A stretch of DNA of 64,000 nt from Candidatus Nanosynbacter sp. HMT-352 (GCF_021222645.1 NZ_CP089520.1:124001-188000); one strand, 5' to 3'; counted from the stretch's first letter, positions 33,295 to 41,790 are shown. A program made the numbers and translations. The notes: a model not told the origin generated them from the letters alone.

Positions 33295-33662
33295 AAAAAC
33301 TGTTAATCGTTGAAGATGATAAGAATTGGGCGGATATTCTGGGCAAGTTTGCCGCGGATGTTGGGGCGGAACATCGAGTGGTGGTTTCTGGTGGTCAGGC
33401 TATTGAAATTATTGATGATTGGAGGCCTGATGCGGTGATTTTAGATATGTTGCTGGCGGGAGAAACGGCGATTGCTTTGTTGAATGAACTGCGATCGTAC
33501 GCGGATTTGGCGAGTTTGCCGATTGTGGTTTGTACGAATATTGACGTTAAAATGGACGATTTGCGTCCGCTTGGCGTGAAGGCGATTTTGAATAAAACAT
33601 CGATGCGTCCGAATGAGGCGCGGGCGATTTTTCGCGAGGTTCTAAATGACGGGGCAGAGTGA
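33291..33662 (+). CDS. Single-domain response regulator
   Basis: A 123-aa receiver with acidic residues VEDD (7-10), phospho-acceptor Asp52 in AVILDMLL, Thr in VVCTNID and Lys in ILNKTSM. No output domain. Overlapping genes make it the likely partner of the kinase upstream. It overlaps recO by 17 bases. With neither sensor nor DNA-binding domain in the pair, output probably goes through protein contacts. Confidence 0.9.
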   Translation: MKKLLIVEDDKNWADILGKFAADVGAEHRVVVSGGQAIEIIDDWRPDAVILDMLLAGETAIALLNELRSYADLASLPIVVCTNIDVKMDDLRPLGVKAILNKTSMRPNEARAIFREVLNDGAE

Positions 33663-34326
33663 GCGAGTAAAAGCAATTGTTTTGAGGCGAACGAATTACG
33701 CCGAAGCTGACCGAGTTTTGCAATTATTAACGCCAAAAGGTCGACGTAGTGTAATCGCAAAAGGCGTGCGTCGGGAGCGCAGTAAATTAGCGGGCGGAAT
33801 TGAATTATTCGCGATTTGTGATGTGGTTATCCGTTCTGGTCGGGGCGATTTGGGGCTATTAACTTCCGCTCGATTATCGGCTTTTTATCGGCATATTTTG
33901 GAAGATTACGATCGGATGCAATTTGCATATTCGGTGATGAAATTGGTTTCTGCGGCGAGTGAAAATATTGACGAACCAGAGTGGTATTATGTACTGAGTC
34001 AAGTTTTAGAGCAATTGAATAATCCTGCGATAAACCAAAAATTGATTGAAACGTGGTTTTATTTGCAATACGCGAGTTTGCTGGGTGATGAATTGAATCT
34101 TCGCACGGATGTAACGACGGCGGCGCTACTTCCTGATAAAAAATATATGTATGACAATGCAGAGAAAAGCTTGAGATTGGCGGAGCAGGGCGATTTGGGT
34201 GCAGACGCAATCAAATTGTTAAGGTTAATCCAGGCAAAACCACTCACGAATGTGGCGCAAATTGGCGGAATAACTGAGGTTATAAACGATTGTTGGCTGA
34301 CCGCCAGACAGCACGCCGCGGTGTAA
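33646..34326 (+). CDS. recO: DNA repair protein RecO
   Basis: Loads RecA with RecF/RecR in recombinational repair. The 226-aa protein has the N-terminal OB-fold (AIVLRRTNYAEADRVLQLLT, then GRRSVIAKGVRRERSKLAGG) and the helical C-terminal domain. The zinc-binding cysteines found in some RecO proteins are not seen. It is translated from the end of the receiver gene, in the same operon. Confidence 0.9.
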   Translation: MTGQSERVKAIVLRRTNYAEADRVLQLLTPKGRRSVIAKGVRRERSKLAGGIELFAICDVVIRSGRGDLGLLTSARLSAFYRHILEDYDRMQFAYSVMKLVSAASENIDEPEWYYVLSQVLEQLNNPAINQKLIETWFYLQYASLLGDELNLRTDVTTAALLPDKKYMYDNAEKSLRLAEQGDLGADAIKLLRLIQAKPLTNVAQIGGITEVINDCWLTARQHAAV

Positions 34327-34343
34327 AATTGCTCGTAAAATGG

Positions 34344-34349
34344 TATAAT
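34344..34349 (+). promoter_or_regulatory. Extended -10 of glyS
   Basis: TGG-TATAAT. The leader is ~45 bases and holds a hairpin: CCATGTT (34370-34376), loop GCC, AACATGG (34380-34386), directly followed by the AGAAAGG ribosome site. Confidence 0.7.
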
Positions 34350-34400
34350 TTAGGAAATAATGTGAATCGCCATGTTGCCAACATGGAGAAAGGTTTTTCG

Positions 34401-35759
34401 ATGAGTCAAGCAAAAATGGAAGATATTATTAGCCTGTGTAAGCGTCGAGGTTTTATTTATCAGGGTTCTGATGTTTACGGCGGTTTGTCTGGAACGTGGG
34501 ATTACGGTCCGCTTGGCGTTCAATTGAAGCGTAACATTATGAATTTGTGGTGGCGAATGTTTGTTGACGAACGTGATGATATATATGGCGTTGATGCGGC
34601 GATTTTGATGAATCCGAAAGTCTGGAAGGCGAGTGGGCATGTGGATACGTTTGTTGATCCATTATGTGAAGATACGGTTAATCATCGACGTTATCGTACG
34701 GATCATATCCTTAAAGACAATGAGGTTGATGCGGACGGTTTGACGATGGAGCAAATGGATGAAGTGATTACGGAACGGGGAATTAAAAGCCCAGACGGTA
34801 ATCCACTGAGTAAATCTCGCACGTTTAATATGATGTTTAAGACGAGCGTTGGCGCCACTGAAAGTGAAGACAGCGTTGCATATCTTCGTCCAGAAACCGC
34901 TCAGGGAATTTTTACCAATTTTAAGAACGTTGTTGATAGTTTTTATCCAGACTTGCCGTTTGGAATTGCTCAGCAGGGCAAAGCGTTTCGCAATGAAATT
35001 GCGCCGCGAGATTTTGTTTTCCGTAGCCGAGAGTTTGAGCAAATGGAGATTGAGTATTTTGTCAATCCAGAAAATTGGCAGGAAGCGTTTGATGAGTTGT
35101 TGAAGTCGACGCACGAGTTTTTGGAGGCATTGGTATTAGACCCTAAGAATATTCACGAGTTGGACGTTCCGGCGGAAGACAGGGCGCATTACAGTAAGAA
35201 AACGATTGACATTGAATATGATTTTCCAATTGGCAAAGAAGAGCTGATGGGGATCGCGTATCGGACTGATTTTGACCTGATGAATATTCAGCGCGTCAGC
35301 GGAAAGAGCATGGAGTATACAATCAAGGGGACGAATGAAAAGTTTGTGCCGCACGTGATTGAGCCGAGTTTTGGTGTTGAGCGGGCGCTGATGGCGGTGT
35401 TGTCGAGTGCATATCGCGAGGACGAGCAGAACGGCAGTAGGCGTGTTTATCTGGCACTTCCAGAGCATTTGGCGCCAGTTAAATTTGCCGTTTCGCCGCT
35501 ACTTAAGAATAAGCCAGAATTGGTGGAGAAGGCGCGTGAAATTTACGCCAACCTATCTAAGAAAAATCCTGGACGTGTTATGTGGGATGACAATGGAAAC
35601 ATCGGTAAGCGCTATCGCCGTCAGGATGAAATTGGTACACCGTACTGTGTGGTTGTTGATTTTCAGACGCTGGAAGACGACACTGTTACTGTTCGCGAGC
35701 GAGATACAACAGAGCAGAGGCGAGTGAAGATCGAGGACTTTGCACGGCAAGACTCGTAA
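34401..35759 (+). CDS. glyS: Glycyl-tRNA synthetase, homodimeric (alpha2) type
   Basis: Charges tRNA-Gly. I choose ATG 34401 (MSQAKMEDIISLCKRRGFIY), 452 aa, because GAGAAAGG lies 7 bases upstream; ATG 34383 in frame sits inside a hairpin, and the open frame back to 34290 is inside recO. Class II motif 1 lies near GLSGTWDYGPLGVQLKRN, motif 2 near KAFRNEIAPRDFVFRSREF with EQMEIEYF, motif 3 near PHVIEPSFGVERAL. The C-terminal anticodon-binding domain starts near VKFAVSPLLKNK. This is the archaeal/eukaryal-like single-subunit type, usual in Patescibacteria and Firmicutes. Confidence 0.94.
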   Translation: MSQAKMEDIISLCKRRGFIYQGSDVYGGLSGTWDYGPLGVQLKRNIMNLWWRMFVDERDDIYGVDAAILMNPKVWKASGHVDTFVDPLCEDTVNHRRYRTDHILKDNEVDADGLTMEQMDEVITERGIKSPDGNPLSKSRTFNMMFKTSVGATESEDSVAYLRPETAQGIFTNFKNVVDSFYPDLPFGIAQQGKAFRNEIAPRDFVFRSREFEQMEIEYFVNPENWQEAFDELLKSTHEFLEALVLDPKNIHELDVPAEDRAHYSKKTIDIEYDFPIGKEELMGIAYRTDFDLMNIQRVSGKSMEYTIKGTNEKFVPHVIEPSFGVERALMAVLSSAYREDEQNGSRRVYLALPEHLAPVKFAVSPLLKNKPELVEKAREIYANLSKKNPGRVMWDDNGNIGKRYRRQDEIGTPYCVVVDFQTLEDDTVTVRERDTTEQRRVKIEDFARQDS

Positions 35760-35814
35760 TTGTCGAATGAGGTTTATATTGAGCGAATTCCAAGAGGACG
35801 AGTCGGGTTTGCCG
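35745..35814 (+). repeat. Imperfect inverted repeat spanning the glyS end
   Basis: CGGCAAGACTCGT (35745-35757, glyS codons) is complementary to ACGAGTC...TTGCCG (35798-35814) apart from a 4-base bulge. The long loop argues against a classical terminator; it could fold the 3' end of glyS mRNA. Confidence 0.45.
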
Positions 35815-35825
35815 ATAGAATAGTA

Positions 35826-35854
35826 TTGACTTTTTCTATAAAATAGTATAGAAT
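35826..35854 (+). promoter_or_regulatory. Promoter of the 35862-36970 pair (leaderless)
   Basis: TTGACT at 35826-35831, 17-base spacer, TAGAAT at 35849-35854, 7 bases before ATG 35862. Confidence 0.75.
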
Positions 35855-35861
35855 ATCAGGC

Positions 35862-36476
35862 ATGGAAAAAAATACAGGCGGTGTATCTTTTGGTATTAGA
35901 TTTATTGACTCTGGTAGTGGCTCAGAGGATTATTCTACTGCTGAAAGTCAGCGCTTGATTGGAATCTATGATGGCAATTGGTCTTTGGAAGAAGATGGAA
36001 CTGTGAATGCGTCTATGGCGTTTGCTAGAAGAGTGGGCAATGTTCGTAGTCATGGGAATTTGATAGAGAAGGTTCGTGGAATCGGCGAGAGAGAGGCGCG
36101 AGTATCTATTTCAGGATGCCTTGGAATTGAAGGTGAAAGGGTGGAGCTGGATGGTAGATTGCTGGATGATCCTATGTCATGCGGTGGAACTTCTTTCTTA
36201 ATCAAATCAATACCAACTAAGCTTGTTGTTCCTGATTCTATCGAAAATAACCCTGACTACAACCAGAAGTTAGAGATCGTCAGACTTGCCTTGCGTGTCG
36301 GAGCTGTGGCTTTGCATTGTACAGGATTGCCGTTGGACGAACTTAGAAAATCTCCCGTTAAGCATTTTTCCTCGGATAAAGTGGATAAGTTCGTTTCTCG
36401 TTTCCATGGTAATGTGGATTTTGGCAGCGAGTGGAGGAAATATAAGGAAATTGCCAAGGATTTAATGGCTATATGA
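35862..36476 (+). CDS. Hypothetical protein, first of an unknown pair
   Basis: A 204-aa soluble protein with no family I recognise. It begins MEKNTGGVSFGIRFIDSGSG, has Cys residues at ISGCLG, SCGG and HCTGL, and ends in a helical segment. Its stop overlaps the next ORF's start (ATGA), so the two are co-translated from one leaderless promoter. Both proteins share a late hydrophobic helix with a similar shape (RVGAVALHCTGLPLDEL here; RVAAVAVGLCLETPLQEL in the second) followed by a Lys/Phe/Ser segment, so they may be distant paralogues. Confidence 0.75.
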   Translation: MEKNTGGVSFGIRFIDSGSGSEDYSTAESQRLIGIYDGNWSLEEDGTVNASMAFARRVGNVRSHGNLIEKVRGIGEREARVSISGCLGIEGERVELDGRLLDDPMSCGGTSFLIKSIPTKLVVPDSIENNPDYNQKLEIVRLALRVGAVALHCTGLPLDELRKSPVKHFSSDKVDKFVSRFHGNVDFGSEWRKYKEIAKDLMAI

Positions 36477-36970
36477 AGAAGACTGATAATTACGGTGCCA
36501 GGGTTAAAATCGAGAATATCGTTGAAGGCGACCTTAGTGAAGTTGATGAGAATTCGCTGTTTGCTTTACTGACTGGATTGACTATTAAAAAAGGTCGGAT
36601 TTTTGACATGGACATAATATTAGCTAGTCGTGATGATAAATATTCGGGACACAGCATGTTGGCAGAGAAACGTCTCCCCAGCCGATCCGCATCCATACAA
36701 TCGCCATCTCAGTTTTCGCGTGGTAAAACTGAGTTGCGAAGCTGGCGGGATAAGCGGGGTGTGCATTCTGTAGGGGGAGTAAGAGGAGAATTCAAAAAGA
36801 ATACCTATTTTTCTTCAGATAATGCGGAATATCTCATGAGGCGAGTGGCTGCCGTGGCTGTTGGGCTTTGTTTGGAAACGCCTTTACAAGAGCTGGGTTC
36901 TGTTAAGGAATTTTCGGCCGAGGAGCTGGCAGAAGCTTGGCCGAGGCTTAGATACGGAATTTACATTTAA
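36473..36970 (+). CDS. Hypothetical protein, second of an unknown pair
   Basis: A 165-aa soluble protein, unrecognised. Residues 75-110 are rich in Arg, Ser and Lys. The C-terminal helix RVAAVAVGLCLETPLQELGS followed by KEFSAEELAEAW resembles the end of the upstream protein (LPLDELRKSPVKHFSSDKV), which points to a common origin and perhaps a heterodimer. Overlaps the upstream gene by 4 bases. Confidence 0.72.
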   Translation: MKKTDNYGARVKIENIVEGDLSEVDENSLFALLTGLTIKKGRIFDMDIILASRDDKYSGHSMLAEKRLPSRSASIQSPSQFSRGKTELRSWRDKRGVHSVGGVRGEFKKNTYFSSDNAEYLMRRVAAVAVGLCLETPLQELGSVKEFSAEELAEAWPRLRYGIYI

Positions 36971-36982
36971 TATTGTCATTGT

Positions 36983-36988
36983 TATAAT
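36983..36988 (+). promoter_or_regulatory. Extended -10 of the SDR gene (leaderless)
   Basis: TGT-TATAAT ends 6 bases before ATG 36995. Confidence 0.75.
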
Positions 36989-36994
36989 AACCAT

Positions 36995-37663
36995 ATGCAT
37001 ATTATTCTTGGTGGGACGAGTGGGCTTGGATTAGAAATGGCGAAGCAGCTGCGAGAACGTGGCGAGCGTGTACTGGTTTTGGGCAAGACTCATAATCCAC
37101 AGAAGCACGGCGAGGGTTTTCCTCTGGATGTGTATTATTCAGATCAAGTGGAGCCGGCGTCGGCGCGAATCGAGCAGATTTTAAACGGCGATGATATTGA
37201 TCAATTTGTGTGGGCAGCTGGATATGGCTGGCGCGGCAATTTTGAAGATCAGCCGAGCGTTCGCAGTATGGCGGAAGTTAATTTTTCAGGCGCGTTGCCG
37301 CTGGTTCAATGGGCTTGGCGTAAGATGTCAACGCAGAATCGTAAGTCTGTACTGACGATTATCGGGTCGACAAGTAGCGTTAAAGCGCGCTCAGATGAAG
37401 CCGTGTATGTTGCGACGAAGCACGCTCAAGCGGGTTTGGCGCGAAGTTTGGGAATGCAGGCAGATGAACAAAAACTTCCAGTTAGAGTTGCGCTATTTTT
37501 GCCGGGCGCTATGAAAACTCCGTTTTGGAACGGGCGTGATCTTCCAGCTGACTATATGTTTTTCAACGATCCTGCGAAAATTGCCGCACACATTATCAAC
37601 GCGATTGATTGTCAACAGCAGCCATTCTTGGAGTGGGCGTTGCCAAAAGGCACGTTGGTTTAG
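36995..37663 (+). CDS. Short-chain dehydrogenase/reductase
   Basis: A 222-aa SDR. The NAD(P)-binding glycine motif GGTSGLGLEMA is at the N-terminus, the catalytic Ser in IIGSTSSVKA and the YxxxK pair in VYVATKHAQ (Tyr and Lys four apart). Substrate unknown. It is short for the family (about 250), ending soon after the EWALPKGTLV segment. Leaderless; yvcK follows with its own -10. Confidence 0.87.
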   Translation: MHIILGGTSGLGLEMAKQLRERGERVLVLGKTHNPQKHGEGFPLDVYYSDQVEPASARIEQILNGDDIDQFVWAAGYGWRGNFEDQPSVRSMAEVNFSGALPLVQWAWRKMSTQNRKSVLTIIGSTSSVKARSDEAVYVATKHAQAGLARSLGMQADEQKLPVRVALFLPGAMKTPFWNGRDLPADYMFFNDPAKIAAHIINAIDCQQQPFLEWALPKGTLV

Positions 37664-37677
37664 GCTTTCCAAGGTGC

Positions 37678-37683
37678 TATAAT
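37678..37683 (+). promoter_or_regulatory. Extended -10 of yvcK (leaderless)
   Basis: TGC-TATAAT ends 6 bases before ATG 37690. Confidence 0.75.
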
Positions 37684-37689
37684 TCAAGC

Positions 37690-38706
37690 ATGACAAATGG
37701 TTCGAATAATGATTATTTTGGGGTAAAAGTTGTAGTTATTGGCGGCGGGACGGGAAGTTTCACGCTGCTTTCTGGATTGAAAAAATATACACACAGCATT
37801 ACAGCGTTGGTCAATATGGTCGACGATGGCGGCTCAACGGGCGTGTTACGCGATGAATTGGGCGTGTTGCCAGCGGGCGACGTCAGACAATGCCTGGTGG
37901 CGCTGAGTACTTCGCCGAAAGTTCGCGATTTGTTCAATTACCGATTTGGCGAGGGCAGTATGAAAGGTCACGCGTTCGGCAATTTATTCATGGCAGCACT
38001 GGAAAAGATGACAGGAAGTTTTGCTGATGCAGTGGAGTTGGCTAGCGAAGTTTTGGGTGTCAATGGTCGAGTTTATCCGATTACTCTGGACGATACGACA
38101 ATGTCGATTAAGCTGAAAGACGGCACGGTTGTTGACGGTCAGCACGCGGCTGAGTCGCTAAAGATTCCGCGTGGCGAGCGGCCGTGGCTAGAGCTCAAAC
38201 CGCCAGCTACGATTAACCCGCGAGCCCGTCAAGCGATTTTGGATGCCGATTTGGTGGTGATTGCGCCGGGGCTTTTATATGGCAGTTTGGCGCCAGCGTT
38301 GTTGGTTCGAGGCGTTACTCGTGCGCTTGCTGAAACGAAGGCGAAGAAAGTCTATGTTTGCAATTTGGTTACCAAGCCAACGCAGACTGATGGATTTACC
38401 GTGGCGGATTTTGCGGATGAAATTGAGCGATTTTCAGGGGTGAATATGGATTATGTGCTTTACAATAATCATCGCCCGCCAGAGGAATTGATAAAGAAAT
38501 ATGCTCACGACGGCGAATATTTGGTCGAGTGGGATAAGGAATTGCTGAAGAAAAAGCATTATTATGCGTCGGGCAAGCGTTTGATTGCTGATGACGTGTG
38601 GGTCAATACGAATTCCAACAGCGATCCGTTGGCGGCTCAGCGCAGCTTGATTCGTCACGACGCCGACAGGGTAGCGCGCGAATTGATGCGGATTTATTTT
38701 GCGTAG
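37690..38706 (+). CDS. yvcK: YvcK/CofD-like protein (gluconeogenesis factor family)
   Basis: A 338-aa protein with the UDP-sugar-binding Rossmann core: VVVIGGGTGSFTLLSGL, VNMVDDGGSTGVLRDELG, LPAGDVRQCLVAL and HAFGNLF. In Bacillus YvcK binds UDP-GlcNAc and is needed for growth on gluconeogenic carbon and for proper localisation of PBP1; in other Gram-positives it affects wall synthesis. The frame is open upstream to 37609 within the SDR gene, but the ATG 6 bases after TATAAT is the true start. It likely senses wall precursor status here. Confidence 0.9.
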   Translation: MTNGSNNDYFGVKVVVIGGGTGSFTLLSGLKKYTHSITALVNMVDDGGSTGVLRDELGVLPAGDVRQCLVALSTSPKVRDLFNYRFGEGSMKGHAFGNLFMAALEKMTGSFADAVELASEVLGVNGRVYPITLDDTTMSIKLKDGTVVDGQHAAESLKIPRGERPWLELKPPATINPRARQAILDADLVVIAPGLLYGSLAPALLVRGVTRALAETKAKKVYVCNLVTKPTQTDGFTVADFADEIERFSGVNMDYVLYNNHRPPEELIKKYAHDGEYLVEWDKELLKKKHYYASGKRLIADDVWVNTNSNSDPLAAQRSLIRHDADRVARELMRIYFA

Positions 38707-38739
38707 ATTCCAGGGCTTGATAATTTCCCATTACTATGA

Positions 38740-38745
38740 TATAAT
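38740..38745 (+). promoter_or_regulatory. Extended -10 of the RSH-like gene
   Basis: TGA-TATAAT ends 9 bases before GTG 38755. Confidence 0.65.
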
Positions 38746-38754
38746 ACAAGGGTT

Positions 38755-40320
38755 GTGTCAAGTGAAAATTGTATTTTGAACGAAAAAGAGATTATACCTG
38801 CAGAAGAGGTTTTTCATGAGTCATGCCGTAAGGTTTTAGACGGCTATATTAGTTGCACTGAAGGTGAGCGTGAAGATTTTAAGGATCATGCTTACCGAGT
38901 GCATAAGATCGTAAAAGCATATACGGGTGACGATTTACCACCAGAGGCAGCTTCGTTGTCGTTGATTCACGACGTTGCTGATAGGATGTTTAATAAAAAG
39001 AGCACGAAATATAACGATGTGTGGGCCAGGAATGCCGCAGATGCACTTTATGAGTTTATGGATGATGAAAAGATTAGCCATGATCAGTTGGAATATTCCG
39101 CAAGTTTACTGGCTGATATGGCTAAAATTGAACAAAGTGCGGCTCATCATCGCAGGCAGATGGCTAGAATTGCCAAAGAAGAGATTGCTCAGCCATTATT
39201 AGATTTCAACCATATGGGAATGGAGATGGATAAGGTTAATATCGAGTCGTTTATAATAAAAGGCGCCGAGATAATGGATAATTTGCAGCATCCGTCGTCA
39301 AAGAGGGAATCTGCAGCTTTACAGGATGTGCTGGAAGCTGAGTCATTCTATGCTCCAATTCTTGAGGCGATGGGGTATGAGGCTTTTGCTGCAGAACTAC
39401 GTAGTGCGGCTAAAGTAAGACGACTAATTGGTCAAGGTAAGGAAGACCTTGTTAAAAGTGCTAAAGAGACACAAGATAGGGTTCTACAGGTCGGCATGGA
39501 CGAAATTGCAGACAAGATATTTGGTGTGAATGACGGTACTATCAATTATGCTATTCGTAAAGATGAGGATTCTGGCGAATATTCTACTCACATGGGGGAA
39601 TTTGCGGCTGATACCGAATATGGCAATATGGTTGCTGGAAACTGGCGCATTAAAACTGTAGGATCGCTTGCGGATAAACTTAAGGGCGGTGACGGAATTA
39701 TGGATATTGTAGGTATGATGGTGATATCTAGAGACCGTAAAACGATAGCTCGTGATTTTGCGCATTTTATTGCTGATAGGTTGAAGGAGTTTAGACCAGT
39801 ATGTGCTCGGAGTAAAAACAGACCGGTATATATCCAGGGAACTAAAGAATATGTTGATATTGTGGAGCGTAATCTTCGTGAATTGGGCGTTAGTTCGGAT
39901 GAGTATTTGATAAAAATTGATACCGATGAAAAGTGCGAAAAACGAGGATATTCTATCTATGAAGTATCCAAAGTAACATTTGCTGTGGATATTGACGGTG
40001 TTGAGACTCCAGTTGAAATACAGTTTGTCACAAAAGACGAGCGACGTAGTTCGAGAGTGGAAGAAAAATCTCATCTTATTTATAAATATCTACAATCTCT
40101 GGGTTTTGGTAAAGACTATCTAGAAAAAGAAACGGCTCGCCAGCGTTACGATAGAATGACGATAATCAATCTTGCGAAAAAGGTCTTGGGGGATCTACAT
40201 AAGCGACGCTACGATATGATAGATAGCAAAAACACTGGTAACCTTGGACTTAATCCGAAGTCTCTGTCTAATGAAGATGAGTTTATTGAGAACCTGATTG
40301 CTCTACGGGCTGACAATTAA
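38755..40320 (+). CDS. Divergent RelA/SpoT-like (RSH) protein
   Basis: A 521-aa soluble protein with an RSH-like order of domains. About 35-200 resemble the HD domain: SLIHDVADR near 70 and the late IKGAEIMDNLQHP, which matches the IKLADRLDNLR helix, then ESFYAPILEAMGYEAFAAEL like the EFYAPLAHRLG linker. About 230-450 resemble the (p)ppGpp synthetase: RIKTVGSLADKLK, DIVGMMVIS, GYSIYEVSKV and VEIQFVTKDE with the conserved Glu. The hydrolase motif HDxxED reads HDVADR, so hydrolase activity may be lost. No TGS or ACT domain. Starts at GTG. Assignment is from motifs I can see, so moderately sure. Confidence 0.68.
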   Translation: MSSENCILNEKEIIPAEEVFHESCRKVLDGYISCTEGEREDFKDHAYRVHKIVKAYTGDDLPPEAASLSLIHDVADRMFNKKSTKYNDVWARNAADALYEFMDDEKISHDQLEYSASLLADMAKIEQSAAHHRRQMARIAKEEIAQPLLDFNHMGMEMDKVNIESFIIKGAEIMDNLQHPSSKRESAALQDVLEAESFYAPILEAMGYEAFAAELRSAAKVRRLIGQGKEDLVKSAKETQDRVLQVGMDEIADKIFGVNDGTINYAIRKDEDSGEYSTHMGEFAADTEYGNMVAGNWRIKTVGSLADKLKGGDGIMDIVGMMVISRDRKTIARDFAHFIADRLKEFRPVCARSKNRPVYIQGTKEYVDIVERNLRELGVSSDEYLIKIDTDEKCEKRGYSIYEVSKVTFAVDIDGVETPVEIQFVTKDERRSSRVEEKSHLIYKYLQSLGFGKDYLEKETARQRYDRMTIINLAKKVLGDLHKRRYDMIDSKNTGNLGLNPKSLSNEDEFIENLIALRADN

Positions 40321-40334
40321 TGACTTGCGCGTGA

Positions 40335-40340
40335 TATAAT
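40335..40340 (+). promoter_or_regulatory. Extended -10 of rnhA (leaderless)
   Basis: TGA-TATAAT ends 7 bases before ATG 40348. Confidence 0.75.
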
Positions 40341-40347
40341 CATACTA

Positions 40348-40773
40348 ATGACGACTTACTATACTGACGGCTCTGCTTCGCCAAATCCCGGTCCAGGTGG
40401 GTTTGCGGTTATTCGTGATCTTCAGCCTTATATTTTGGGGTCGGAAGATGGCGATACCACCAATATTCGCATGGAGGGCAAAGCTTTAATTGCGGCATTG
40501 AAAGACGCTAATGGCGCGCCGTGTGTGATTTATTCTGATAGTGAATTTTGGATTAACGTGGTTACCAAGTGGGCGCCGGGATGGGAAAAGCGCGGCTGGA
40601 CGAAGAAGGGCGGCGAGATTAAAAATCTGGATATTGTACGTGAACTGTACGAATTATATTCAAACTCTCAGGCGGATTTGCGTTGGGTGCGTGGCCATGA
40701 AGGCGACGAAGGAAACGAATTGGCTGACGAATGGGCTAATCGGGCGCGTGAAGGCGAGAGATTGACAAAATAA
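40348..40773 (+). CDS. rnhA: Ribonuclease HI
   Basis: Cuts the RNA strand of RNA-DNA hybrids. The 141-aa protein has the four acidic residues in place: Asp7 in YYTDGSASPNPGPGG, Glu43 in RMEGKAL, Asp64 in IYSDSEF, and a late Asp in GNELADEWANRA, with the preceding His in WVRGHEGDEGN. Leaderless. The DUF4868 gene follows from its own promoter. Confidence 0.93.
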   Translation: MTTYYTDGSASPNPGPGGFAVIRDLQPYILGSEDGDTTNIRMEGKALIAALKDANGAPCVIYSDSEFWINVVTKWAPGWEKRGWTKKGGEIKNLDIVRELYELYSNSQADLRWVRGHEGDEGNELADEWANRAREGERLTK

Positions 40774-40800
40774 CAGCTAGCGACATCTGATAAAAATTGC

Positions 40801-40806
40801 TATACT
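40801..40806 (+). promoter_or_regulatory. Extended -10 of the DUF4868-helicase pair (leaderless)
   Basis: TGC-TATACT ends 6 bases before ATG 40813. Confidence 0.7.
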
Positions 40807-40812
40807 AGAAAA

Positions 40813-41790
40813 ATGGAAGAAGTGAGGGAAACGACTGATATCTTTTTGTGGGCAAATCAAAATGACGCAAAAAAGAATGATTTACAGATAGAGCTGTTCT
40901 TATTTAGCAAAAATTACACGCCATATTTTATGCCGATAAAAGGCGATGTTGAGCAGCAGCTCAGACCGTTGTTCTTGTTTGATTATATCAATCAGGTCAA
41001 TTTGGGTGCGGGCACTGGACTGAGTGTTCGTGATTATGAATTGAGTGAATTAGAAGATAATGTTCTATTGAGGACTGATTTGGAAAAGGTTGGGCGAGCC
41101 GAGACGCTGATTCATTTGATTGAGCATGAACGTCATGACATCATGGAGTTTTCGGAAACTGAGCACGAGTTTAAGCGTATGAAGGGGATTGTGGCGCGAT
41201 TTACTGATCCGAATAATCCTGACGCAATATTTTACACGGTTAAGCTAATCCAGCAAGGTCAGACGCTAAAGAGTGCGTTGGCTTGGGAATTTTCTGATGG
41301 AAAATTTGGTTCATTTAATGCAGAGGTTGGTTTTAAGGTTCCGGATGATAATCAAGTTTTGATTGTCGGTAAAGATATTTTTGCGTTTAATCCTGGAAAG
41401 TTTGAGCGCATGTTTGGCTATGAGTATAAAAAGCAGGTGATTGCTGATAAAAAAGTGGCTGAAATTGAGAAGGAATATAAACTGAGTTTTCCGGAGGGAA
41501 TGGATCTTAATACTCTGGTGAAAGAGCGCAAAAAGACAGTCAATAAATTGCAGAAGTTGGAAATTGGCGCAGTTAAGCAGGAAGATGTTTTGGATTATGC
41601 CGACGAGATGCAATTGGAATTGATGAGTGACGACAACGGCGCAATTATTATCATGGACGGCAATGATTTGGATATGTTCGTAAATCTCATTAACGAGGAT
41701 TATATCGAGAGTAAAATCACGGGCAAGCGTTACGAAATTAAGTCGAAGAAGTTGCTCGGCGAGCCAGAAGGCGAACCGCCACGGGGCTAA
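40813..41790 (+). CDS. DUF4868 / KwaB-like protein
   Basis: A 325-aa soluble protein. The layout fits DUF4868, the family of KwaB from the Kiwa anti-phage system: an N-terminal beta-rich part, a central VLIVGKDIFAFNPGKFERMFGYE segment (nucleotide count kept short; motif is GKDIFAFNPGKFERMFG), a helical stretch (about 215-265) and the C-terminal signature INEDYIESKITGKRYEIKSK. No membrane helix. The partner KwaA is not nearby; instead a PIF1-type helicase gene starts 2 bases after its stop. Assignment is from remembered family features, not a search. Confidence 0.6.
   Translation: MEEVRETTDIFLWANQNDAKKNDLQIELFLFSKNYTPYFMPIKGDVEQQLRPLFLFDYINQVNLGAGTGLSVRDYELSELEDNVLLRTDLEKVGRAETLIHLIEHERHDIMEFSETEHEFKRMKGIVARFTDPNNPDAIFYTVKLIQQGQTLKSALAWEFSDGKFGSFNAEVGFKVPDDNQVLIVGKDIFAFNPGKFERMFGYEYKKQVIADKKVAEIEKEYKLSFPEGMDLNTLVKERKKTVNKLQKLEIGAVKQEDVLDYADEMQLELMSDDNGAIIIMDGNDLDMFVNLINEDYIESKITGKRYEIKSKKLLGEPEGEPPRG

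Noticed and set aside
34370-34386. T-box or glycine riboswitch before glyS
   Set aside because: Only a 7-bp hairpin in a ~45-base leader; no T-box sequence, specifier loop or tandem aptamer.
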